This document shows, piece by piece, positions 31,723-39,150 of a DNA stretch of 39,262 nt (positions are counted from its first letter, which is position 1; each line of letters starts with the position of its first letter). The stretch is from Bacteroidaceae bacterium (lineage in GTDB: Bacteria > Bacteroidota > Bacteroidia > Bacteroidales > Bacteroidaceae). The notes beneath the pieces were generated by a model. That model was not told the DNA's origin, did no database searches, and worked only from the letters and a program-made list of their open reading frames with translations. Where the stretch lies: NCBI GenBank assembly GCA_017617575.1, contig JAFZVY010000027.1:1-39262 (forward strand). The letters run 5' to 3'. A program made the translations under genes and the position numbers.

Positions 31723-33015
31723 ATGAAAAGACTATTCTTATTTGCGCTTCCTCTCATGGTGGGAGCGAGTGCAAGTGCCCAGCAACAGGTATATGTCTGT
31801 GACGGCTTCAATGCAGAGGCTGTTACGGTCAACTCCACAGAGGACATTGTTGTTTCAGAGGCATCAAACACCATTAAGGTAGGAAGCAAGACATTCAAGC
31901 TCTCAGATGTTGACTCCCTTACTTTCTCTGCACCTATGTTCAACGAGGTGAAGGTGGCTTACAATGGCTCTACCGCAACTGTCACAATCCCTTCATACGT
32001 GAAGGGCGTTACAAGTTCCGTGACAGGAAGTACGGTTGTCCTCACAAGCAAGAACACTACTGATGAGATTCTTTATACTGTTTCAGGAACAAGTAGCAAC
32101 GGTTCTCTCACAATCATAGGTGACTATAAGCTGAGTGTTGCCTTGGCAGGATTGAACCTCACAAGTACGACTTCAAAGGCACCAGTTGACATCGAATGTG
32201 GTAAGCGTATTGAGCTTAACCTTGTGGCTGGTACGGAAAATACAATCGTGGATGCCTCTTCAAATGCGGCAAAGGGTGCTTTCTACACATCTGGTCACCT
32301 TGAGATTGGCGGTAGCGGAACTCTTAACGTGAAGGGAAATGCCAAGCATGCCCTTTGTGCCAAGGAGTATCTCCAGATTAAGAAGACAACAGGTAAAATC
32401 AATATCCTTGGTGCCGTGAGCGATGGAATACATTGTGGCAAGGGCAAGGTGAATGATGACAACAGCTTCTTCCAGATGAATGGAGGAGAGGTAACAATAT
32501 CAAATGCTGGTTCCGACTGTATTGACTGTGATGACTATGGTTGCGCAATCATCAAGGGTGGTAATCTTACCCTTAATGTCTCACAGCAGGACGGTACAGG
32601 CTTGAAGGTTGACTCTTGTCTCTATATGACAGGTGGCGACATCAAGTTTAACGTGACAGGTAACATCTCCGATGGTATTCGTACTTCCTATGCAGCATAC
32701 TTTGACGGTGGCTCTTTGAGCGGAACAGTTGCAGGAATGGGTGCAAGGGGAATACGTGCAAAGAAGACTACAAAGACAACCGACACAGTCCTTAATGGCG
32801 GTTATATGTACTTCAACGGCACAAATGCCGACATTACCGTAACTGGAGCAAAGAATGTTTCTGACAATACCGTATGCTATGGCATCAAGGCTGATACTGA
32901 GTTCAAGCAGACAGCAGGAACTATCAACATCACAGTATCATCTACGGATTCCACAACAAAGGCTTACAACTTCAAGAACAACACAAGTACAGGTGGCGCT
33001 CTTAATGTGAAGTAG
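31723..33015 (+). CDS. secreted beta-helix carbohydrate-binding protein (Cthe_2159/DUF4353-like)
   Basis: The 430-aa product has a signal peptide (MKRLFLFALPLMVGASASA, cut before QQQ). A module IKVGSKTFKLSDVDSLTFSAP is related to the one in the preceding small protein. From residue ~80 it is a long parallel beta-helix with repeated turns such as VDIECGKRIELNLVAGTENTI, LEIGGSGTLNVKG, DGIHCGKGKVND and IDCDDYGCAIIKGGNLTLNV. This matches the Cthe_2159/DUF4353 carbohydrate-binding family, whose founder binds acidic polysaccharide with calcium. Ligand specificity here is unknown. It lacks a clear sorting tail, unlike its neighbour. It is the last gene before the terminator at 33036-33081. Confidence 0.82.
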   Translation: MKRLFLFALPLMVGASASAQQQVYVCDGFNAEAVTVNSTEDIVVSEASNTIKVGSKTFKLSDVDSLTFSAPMFNEVKVAYNGSTATVTIPSYVKGVTSSVTGSTVVLTSKNTTDEILYTVSGTSSNGSLTIIGDYKLSVALAGLNLTSTTSKAPVDIECGKRIELNLVAGTENTIVDASSNAAKGAFYTSGHLEIGGSGTLNVKGNAKHALCAKEYLQIKKTTGKINILGAVSDGIHCGKGKVNDDNSFFQMNGGEVTISNAGSDCIDCDDYGCAIIKGGNLTLNVSQQDGTGLKVDSCLYMTGGDIKFNVTGNISDGIRTSYAAYFDGGSLSGTVAGMGARGIRAKKTTKTTDTVLNGGYMYFNGTNADITVTGAKNVSDNTVCYGIKADTEFKQTAGTINITVSSTDSTTKAYNFKNNTSTGGALNVK

Positions 33016-33035
33016 TTTTTACTTCTATTTTATAT

Positions 33036-33081
33036 AAAAAAGTAAGGCATATTCCTCATTGGAATATGCCTTAACTTTTTT
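33036..33081. terminator. bidirectional terminator
   Basis: TAAGGCATATTCC (33043-33055) and GGAATATGCCTTA (33061-33073) form a perfect stem with a 5-nt loop. A6 lies on the left and T6 on the right. It serves the + operon ending at 33015 and the - gene ending at 33141. Confidence 0.92.
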
Positions 33082-33140
33082 CTACCGCTTGTTCTTTTTT
33101 GTTCCTTTTAGAAGTGATAGACAAAAATGTTGAAAATCTT

Positions 33141-33701
33141 TTATTCTGTCATCAGATAAGAATAACTGTTGACTATGGCATAGACGGCATAAACTGTCTG
33201 TCCGTTGAATGTTTTCTCGTCGCCGTAAGTGCTTTGAAGAACCTTACCTACTATTGTTTGTGGCATACAGTCGGCATTCTCGTCGAGAATCTTGAGTGCC
33301 TTCTCTGGATAGCGAGTTACGCTCATGAACTGGGCATTATAGCCTAAGTCATATTTACGTTCCTCTACGAGGTCTTCTGTTTTCTTACAGCATTTGAGGA
33401 TAAGCTTGTACTCTACCGGACCTGAAGTATATGTGTCTACGTTGTACGAGACCGTTTCGTCGTCCTCCGAGTATGCATCTGCCTTCTTGAGGTTAGTCTT
33501 GCTGACAGTTTTTCCGTCACATACAGCCTCTACTTTCACGTCATATATCTCCATAAGATCCTTGCTGAAAGAGTAAAGAGCGACATGATGAATAGCTTTT
33601 TCCGATGTGTTGTCTATAACTTCTTCTTTGGTACACGATGTGTTGAAAATAGCTCCAAGTGATAATAATATCACGAGCATAATAGTGTTTGACTTGTTCA
33701 T
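33141..33701 (-). CDS. lipoprotein of unknown function
   Basis: The 186-aa product begins with a lipoprotein signal (MNKSNTIMLVILLSLGAIFNTSC) with the lipidated Cys at residue 23, followed by TKEEV. An outer-membrane or periplasmic location is expected. The remainder is a small beta-rich domain (VALYSFSKDLMEIYDVKVEAVCDG; VEYKLILKCCKK) with no motif I recognise. Three further Cys residues (CDG, CC) are present. It is transcribed alone, opposite to its neighbours, and shares the terminator at 33036-33081. No function is proposed. Confidence 0.75.
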   Translation of the reverse strand: MNKSNTIMLVILLSLGAIFNTSCTKEEVIDNTSEKAIHHVALYSFSKDLMEIYDVKVEAVCDGKTVSKTNLKKADAYSEDDETVSYNVDTYTSGPVEYKLILKCCKKTEDLVEERKYDLGYNAQFMSVTRYPEKALKILDENADCMPQTIVGKVLQSTYGDEKTFNGQTVYAVYAIVNSYSYLMTE

Positions 33702-34070
33702 AATAGTGGACCTGTTAGTGGGTGAGAAATTAATTGCAAAGATGAAAAATATACGATTGCAAATATCCTCTTTTATTCAAATAAAAGCAAGCCTTTTTGT
33801 TTGTTTTTTTGGCTTTTTATGTAAAAAAACTTACACCTCCGACAATATGTGAGAACAAAAATGTAAATATGATAATGAGAATTGACCAATATTTACACTA
33901 TTTATGTAACTTACTAATTATCCGCAAGTAAAGCGTGTGTGTTTGACACTTATTTTTGTGTCGTTTTTAGCTAAAAGCTTTGTTATCCGTGTGTCTAATA
34001 TAAATGATGGGAATTGAAAAATTGTGAAAATACATGTTTTAAGAAAATATCTTTATCTCTAACTGGCGTA
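33702..34070. other. divergent spacer between lipoprotein and transporter genes
   Basis: This AT-rich stretch has no credible gene. On the minus strand a near -7 element (CATCTTTG, 33737-33744) lies 36 nt before the lipoprotein start. A weak GACAC/GTGTC stem followed by T's lies at ~33939-33966. Nothing else is recognised. Confidence 0.4.
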
Positions 34071-34095
34071 TTTTGTGTAATTTTGAGTAACTTTG
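34071..34095 (+). promoter_or_regulatory. stacked -7 elements before the BASS gene
   Basis: TAATTTTG (34078-34085) and TAACTTTG (34088-34095) both match TAnnTTTG, 10 nt apart. A third near-match, GTATTTTG, lies 10 nt further upstream (34068-34075). No clear -33 TTTG is present. The start codon follows at 34161. Confidence 0.55.
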
Positions 34096-34160
34096 TGGCG
34101 TTAAGTGATTCTTTCCAATTATTGTGATAACAAAATAAAACGAACTACATACTTTTTCCT

Positions 34161-35144
34161 ATGTATAGTATTCTTAAGAAAATATCTGACGTGTTGAGTG
34201 GCAAGGCAAGTATCTTTGTCATTCTTGTTGCAATTATCACCTTTTTCGTTCCCGAACTCTTTGTATGGGTGAAGGGTAATACACAGACCGTTATCTTGGG
34301 TATCATTATGCTCACCATGGGACTTACGTTACGTCCCGAGGATTTTCGATTGCTTGCGAAGCGTCCTTTCGACATCTTCCTCGGAACACTCGCTCAGTTC
34401 ACAATCATGCCCTTGGTAGCTTTCACGCTTTCATGGCTTTTCGGTCTTGTTCCTGCCTTTGAACAGTATGCTACGGCTATGGCTATCGGCATAATTCTCG
34501 TAGGATGTTGTCCGGGAGGAGTAAGTTCAAACATCATGTCTTTCCTTTGTGGTGGTGACGTGGCTTATTCCGTTGGAATGACTTGCGCCAGTACCTTGCT
34601 TGCTCCTGTCCTTACCCCTCTGCTCGTCCTTTGGCTTGCAGGTGCAAGGGTAGATGTCGATGCCATGGGTATGTTCCAACAGATACTTATCGTCACGATT
34701 ATTCCTATTGCCGTAGGTTTCTGTCTTAACTTATGGCTTGGACATAAGGATGTATTTCAGAAAATTCAATCCACTATGCCTGGACTTTCCGTAGCTTGCC
34801 TTGCTTGCATCGTAGGTGGAGTGGTGACTACCGTCCACGACCCACTTGTGGAGAATGGACTTGTGCTGTTCCTCCTCACGTTCGGTATGGTATTCTGTCA
34901 CAACACCATAGGCTATGTTCTTGGCTACAGCGTAGGTACTCTTTTTAAGTTCTCCAAGGCTAAGAAACGTACAATAAGCATAGAGGTGGGTATGCAGAAT
35001 GCAGGACTTGGCACAAACCTTGCCATGACTTTCTTTGTTGCCACAAATCCAATGGCAGTCGTTCCTTGTGCTATTTCTTGTGCTTGGCATTCAATTAGCG
35101 GTACCATCCTTGCCAATATATTCAAGAGTAGAGATGGTGTATGA
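34161..35144 (+). CDS. bile acid:sodium symporter (BASS)-family transporter
   Basis: The 327-aa polytopic inner-membrane protein has about nine or ten hydrophobic helices. Family hallmarks are LGIIMLTMGLTLRPEDF (helix 2), the first crossover motif ILVGCCPGGVSSNIMSFLCGGDVAYSV, and the second crossover region EVGMQNAGLGTNLAMTFF. These are conserved in BASS/SBF transporters that use a sodium gradient to import organic anions, including bile acids, pantoate and keto acids. The actual substrate cannot be told from sequence. It is a single gene with stacked -7 elements upstream. A weak hairpin (ACGGCC, T5, GGTCGT at ~35244-35260) follows. Confidence 0.9.
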   Translation: MYSILKKISDVLSGKASIFVILVAIITFFVPELFVWVKGNTQTVILGIIMLTMGLTLRPEDFRLLAKRPFDIFLGTLAQFTIMPLVAFTLSWLFGLVPAFEQYATAMAIGIILVGCCPGGVSSNIMSFLCGGDVAYSVGMTCASTLLAPVLTPLLVLWLAGARVDVDAMGMFQQILIVTIIPIAVGFCLNLWLGHKDVFQKIQSTMPGLSVACLACIVGGVVTTVHDPLVENGLVLFLLTFGMVFCHNTIGYVLGYSVGTLFKFSKAKKRTISIEVGMQNAGLGTNLAMTFFVATNPMAVVPCAISCAWHSISGTILANIFKSRDGV

Positions 35145-35309
35145 AAATCATGTAATAAAGAGTTGTTAGAAGTGTTTTTTGCTCCATTTTACTACTAAAC
35201 TTTCAGAAAACATGATTTAAAACAATATAGAAATTGGGGTTGACGGCCTTTTTGGTCGTATTATTATAATTTTTTGCGTGTTTATATGTTTAGTTTTTAT
35301 AAATGTTCA

Positions 35310-35317
35310 TATATTTG
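35310..35317 (+). promoter_or_regulatory. -7 element for the regulator gene
   Basis: TATATTTG matches TAnnTTTG, 23 nt before the ATG at 35341. Only a weak TTTA lies near the -33 position. Confidence 0.45.
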
Positions 35318-35340
35318 CCGCAATAATATCCTTATAATAT

Positions 35341-38229
35341 ATGATTGCTCAGAGACTTAAAACTTTATTAACGGGTGCTATATTGCTGATGTGCAATAGC
35401 GTTTGGGCGCAGAACTTGCAGGTTAGGGAACTGCCTACTTATTCGCAGTTGCCTGTTACCAACCTTCACCATATAGCTCAGGACAAGGAGGGCTATATGT
35501 GGTATGGTACGGATGCAGGTCTCTGTCGTGACAACGGTTACCAGATAGACGTGTTCCATAATGACTTGAAGAACCCAAACTACTGGAAGTCTAACAGGAT
35601 AATGGATATTACTGTTGGCAAGAACGATTATATTTGGGTGGTCACAACATCTGGCTTGTACTATCTGGACAAGTCTGACTATACTATGCACGAGGTAGTG
35701 CATAAGGATATTCCTACAGACGAACTTAATTTCATCTTCTGTGCTTCAGATGGCTCTATATGGGTTACGGGAGGCAAGAAGGTCATTCGTCTCTCTTCAC
35801 TTGGCGAGGTCATAAAAACTTATGATGCCAAGAACAAAGGCGACGGTCATAAGTACCTCAATCAGGTGAGCGAGGACATGAATCATAATATATGGCTATA
35901 CGAGTGTAGGGGCGTTCTTTGCAAGCTTGACAAGAAGAAGGACGACTTCGTACAATGTGCATGGCCAAATGACTGTGAACCTCATGGAGGCTTTGTACAC
36001 GACACCAAAAACAACTGCTTCTGGATATCCACATGGGGCAAGGGAGTGGTGAAATACATCCCTGACGGAGGAGATGGTACGAAGGGTACGGTAGAGTATC
36101 AGCCTTGTACCATAGAGGGTAATACCCTCAACGCCAACAAGGCTAAGATAGTTTCCATGACGTCATCAAGTGACAAGAGCCTTATCGTGTGTTGTGCCAT
36201 GGATGGCATGTATGTGTACAAGGTAGGTGGTGACGGTAAGCTCCATCCGTTTAATATTGACGGATTGCTCCCTCCGGGCAAGAAGGTTCTTGCCCCTATG
36301 TATAGGGATGCCAAGGGCAATATATGGGTTTCATCCTATTCGCCTCACACGTTCATCTTGTCGCAGAAGGACAAGACTATTGAGAGGTATGACATCCCTA
36401 ATGTGTTTGCCAAGAATGACATACAGACAATCGTGGAGAATATCGTCTTTGAGGACGACTATGCATGGATATGGCACCTTCGCCTCGACCTTATGCTTCA
36501 CAATATCAAGACAGATGCCGATAACATAGTTCTTAGCAAGCAGCACGAGGGATTTGGTTCCAACGTGATGGCAAAATGTATGAGTGGCGATGGCGTGTGG
36601 TCAACAAAGGGCAATCGCGTGTGTCTTCTTCAGCATAGCGACATGACGGTTCGCAATACCGATGTAGTTGAGGTTGACAAGGTCATTCGTGCCCTATATG
36701 AGGATAGTGAACAACGTCTGTGGGTAGGTACGGATTCTTCCATCTGGTGCTATGATATTGCCAAGAAGGCTGTGAAGAAGGTATTTGACCATACGGGTAT
36801 TGTTCAAAGGATTAGGCTTCACAAGGACACAAAGAAGCTATATTTCATTTCCGAGAAACTTGGACTTGCCGAAGGTGACGTCAAGACTGGCAAGATAAGG
36901 ATAATCTCAGAAGGAATAAAGGAACTGTTCAAGTCGTTCGACATCTCTCCTCTTGGCGATATTTGTGCCACTACGGAGGTGGGAAGCGTGTACCTCTATA
37001 GCATCAAGACGGATAGGTTTGTCCTTACGCCTAATGCCACATTGGAGAATAACGACGAGATATCGGATATTGCTTTTGATGCCAATAACCACCTTTGGCT
37101 GTTGACAAGACAGTATGTAAGGGAGTTTAACCCTTCGACAAAGACTTCACGCTACCTTTATGCTTCGGATAGCAATATTGACCTCGACTACCTCACTTGT
37201 TTACAGAAGGTAGGCAACAAGATGTGTGTGGCTGGTGCAGGTGGCTATTGCCTTGTGCCTTCCTCAAAGGCTATCGACGGTAAGGTCGTAGGTGTCGTAC
37301 CAGTTGCCACTTCGTATGTGGAGGACGGCGAGAAACGTATCATTCCATCATCAGTCAAGGAGATTGAGATAGAACCAGACGTGATGAACGTGTCAATCAA
37401 TTTCAGTACCTTCGACCATCTGGAAACAGACCGTATTCGCTATGCTTATTGCTTGCACGCAGCAGGTTCTGAACCATCAAGGTGGGTGGAACTCCCACGT
37501 GGACACAATACCGTCTATCTGGTTGACATCAAGTGCGGAAAATACGACCTTGACGTTCGTGCAACAGATGCCTATGGCAATTGGAGCGACCCAGTTACGT
37601 GCTTGGCTATTGACCGCCTGCCAGCTTGGTATGAGACATTCTGGTTCCACTTTACATGGCTTGTGTGCTTGATACTTCTCGTGTGCTTCATAGCAGGCAT
37701 TTATTATCGCAATAAGATGCAAAACATGGAGATACAAAAGCTCATCAACCTTGCCAAGGAGGTGCGCGAAACTCAATCTTTACGTAACGCTCAAGGCGAG
37801 GGAGATGACGAGGAAGAACCAGATGAGGAAGAACCAGAGGAAGGCATGGAAGAGGACGAGAAGGCAGAGTCAGAGGAACCTGCAGAGAGGGTACTCACCA
37901 AGGCTGACCAGAAGTTCCTTGCTGACGCAAAGGCGATGGTAGAGAAGCATCTTAGTGACTCAAGCTACACCACTGAACGCTTTGCAAGTGACATGTGTAT
38001 GAGTCGTATGAACCTCTATCGCAAGATACAGAAGATAACAGGTCAGAAACCATCTGAGTTTGTGCGTATGATACGTCTCCATACCGCAGCCAAGATGCTT
38101 CGTGAAGAAGATGCATCTGTATCTGCCGTAGCTGAGAAGGTAGGTTTCTCTTCACCTTCTTACTTTACTAAGTGTTTCAAGGAAGCATTTGGCATGCAGC
38201 CACTTCAGTATCACTATTACAAGAAGTGA
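35341..38229 (+). CDS. transmembrane sensor-regulator: periplasmic propeller, AraC-type HTH, no kinase
   Basis: The 962-aa product has a signal peptide (MIAQRLKTLLTGAILLMCNSVWA). Residues ~30-660 carry repeated two-component-propeller motifs (for example GYMWYGTDAGLCR, NIWVSSYSP, LWVGTDSSIWCYD). A Y_Y_Y-type domain at ~670-760 (VSINFSTFDHLETDRIRYAYCLHAAG; YDLDVRATDAYGNWS) and one transmembrane helix at ~768-788 follow. The cytoplasmic part is a short helix, then an acidic linker (~819-851, DDEEEPDEEEPEEG...). The C-terminal AraC helix-turn-helix domain (~860-960) has FASDMCMSRMNLYRKIQKITG and VSAVAEKVGFSSPSYFTKCFKEAFG. Histidine-kinase and receiver domains of the usual Bacteroidetes hybrid system are absent. 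It would therefore signal directly across the membrane to DNA (inference). Its target is unknown. Confidence 0.9.
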   Translation: MIAQRLKTLLTGAILLMCNSVWAQNLQVRELPTYSQLPVTNLHHIAQDKEGYMWYGTDAGLCRDNGYQIDVFHNDLKNPNYWKSNRIMDITVGKNDYIWVVTTSGLYYLDKSDYTMHEVVHKDIPTDELNFIFCASDGSIWVTGGKKVIRLSSLGEVIKTYDAKNKGDGHKYLNQVSEDMNHNIWLYECRGVLCKLDKKKDDFVQCAWPNDCEPHGGFVHDTKNNCFWISTWGKGVVKYIPDGGDGTKGTVEYQPCTIEGNTLNANKAKIVSMTSSSDKSLIVCCAMDGMYVYKVGGDGKLHPFNIDGLLPPGKKVLAPMYRDAKGNIWVSSYSPHTFILSQKDKTIERYDIPNVFAKNDIQTIVENIVFEDDYAWIWHLRLDLMLHNIKTDADNIVLSKQHEGFGSNVMAKCMSGDGVWSTKGNRVCLLQHSDMTVRNTDVVEVDKVIRALYEDSEQRLWVGTDSSIWCYDIAKKAVKKVFDHTGIVQRIRLHKDTKKLYFISEKLGLAEGDVKTGKIRIISEGIKELFKSFDISPLGDICATTEVGSVYLYSIKTDRFVLTPNATLENNDEISDIAFDANNHLWLLTRQYVREFNPSTKTSRYLYASDSNIDLDYLTCLQKVGNKMCVAGAGGYCLVPSSKAIDGKVVGVVPVATSYVEDGEKRIIPSSVKEIEIEPDVMNVSINFSTFDHLETDRIRYAYCLHAAGSEPSRWVELPRGHNTVYLVDIKCGKYDLDVRATDAYGNWSDPVTCLAIDRLPAWYETFWFHFTWLVCLILLVCFIAGIYYRNKMQNMEIQKLINLAKEVRETQSLRNAQGEGDDEEEPDEEEPEEGMEEDEKAESEEPAERVLTKADQKFLADAKAMVEKHLSDSSYTTERFASDMCMSRMNLYRKIQKITGQKPSEFVRMIRLHTAAKMLREEDASVSAVAEKVGFSSPSYFTKCFKEAFGMQPLQYHYYKK

Positions 38230-38269
38230 TTATTTATAAGCCGCACAACAGTTTTTCCTTGTATTTCTC

Positions 38270-38332
38270 TTATGTTCCCTTATCATCTGTAAGAGAACGT
38301 AAGGGAAACATAAGAACTCATATGATAAGAGG
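38270..38332. repeat. 11-nt-period units overlapping a hairpin after the regulator gene
   Basis: TAAGAGAACG, TAAGGGAAACA, TAAGAACTCAT and ATGATAAGAGG follow each other at 10-11 nt (38290-38332). CTTATGTTCCCTTA upstream (~38271-38284) pairs with TAAGGGAAACATAAG with one bulge. Confidence 0.6.
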
Positions 38333-38369
38333 CAAAACGTAAATTCTTACGTTTTGCCTCTTTTGTTTG
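38328..38369 (+). terminator. intrinsic terminator after the regulator gene
   Basis: AGAGGCAAAACGTAA (38328-38342) and TTACGTTTTGCCTCT (38347-38361) form a perfect 15-bp stem with a 4-nt loop and a TTTGTTTG tail. Confidence 0.92.
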
Positions 38370-38888
38370 ATGTATTGCCGTAATTAACCAACATCAAATG
38401 TAATTCCTATTTTGACTACTGTTCATATGTGAATATATATGTCTATCGGATTCATAAAATACGATAAGTATGAGGTACAAGAATGCATACGCTATTGTCC
38501 TTTAAAATACGTGGAAATTGGTAATTTTTTCGTGCGCGTAGAAAAAATTTTTTGTACGCGTACAAAATTAATTTTGTTCGAGAAGCAAATATTTTTTTGT
38601 CGCGTGCAATTTTTGAAAATCTCGCCAAACAGAATTTTTATGACGCAAAATTTACGATAAGTCATCCCTAAGGTCGTGAAAAGAAATCGTACAAAAAGAA
38701 CAAATGTATGGTTTGATTCCTCATTCCCTTGAAAGTCTTAAACGCTATTGCTCATTGCTAATTACTTCACTATGGATGATGAATCTTCTTCGCTTAGTAG
38801 TAAATAGCAAATTATCACTTGTTTTTCTACAGATTATTTGTTGTCTTTTCGTTGTGATTACGTTGTGGCTCCGCTTTCTCTACTATAA
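38370..38888. other. non-coding AT-rich spacer with CGCG palindromes
   Basis: No convincing gene is present. 38527-38610 holds three GC-cored sites set in A/T tracts: CGTGCGCGTA (38531), an 18-nt perfect palindrome centred on GTACGCGTAC (38550-38567), and GTCGCGTGC (38599). A 14-nt palindrome CAAAATTAATTTTG overlaps the second (38563-38576). Small hydrophobic frames here overlap repeats and are not supported. Confidence 0.5.
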
Positions 38889-38954
38889 TAGTAGAGCCAT
38901 AGCGAACTCACTTCGGACTCACTACGGAGTCATAGCGAAGTCATGATGGAGACA
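38889..38954. repeat. 11-nt-period array (6 units)
   Basis: TAGTAGAGCCA, TAGCGAACTCA, CTTCGGACTCA, CTACGGAGTCA, TAGCGAAGTCA and TGATGGAGACA lie in exact tandem. This is the longest 11-nt array of the window. The units differ at several positions but keep length and the (G/A)-A-(C/G)-T-C-A end. Confidence 0.85.
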
Positions 38955-39042
38955 GGGCAAATGTAAAACGTAAAGTGGATGGAAATTGAAAAAATGACTT
39001 TCTTAATTGAAGTCAAAAAAATAATCTTTTTTGCTGTTATTG

Positions 39043-39073
39043 TTTGTCCTTTTTGGGAATAGTATTACCTTTG
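39043..39073 (+). promoter_or_regulatory. canonical promoter for the gene at the right edge
   Basis: TTTG (39043-39046), 19 nt, then TACCTTTG (39066-39073) is a full -33/-7 match. The ~70-nt leader can form a stem between TATCTTGT (39095-39102) and ACGAGATA (39122-39129). Confidence 0.75.
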
Positions 39074-39150
39074 CATTAGAACTTTAGAATTCCCTATCTT
39101 GTGAGGTTAAAAACACAGGTAACGAGATATCCTAAGAAAAACTAGACTCT

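Noticed and set aside
38439-38660. 73-aa frame after the regulator gene
   Set aside because: It overlaps the palindromic A/T-tract region; the composition is low-complexity and no homology is recognisable.
38704-38946. 80-aa hydrophobic plus-strand frame
   Set aside because: It runs into the 11-nt repeat array, has no matching promoter or family motif, and its DNA resembles the heptamer-rich spacers.
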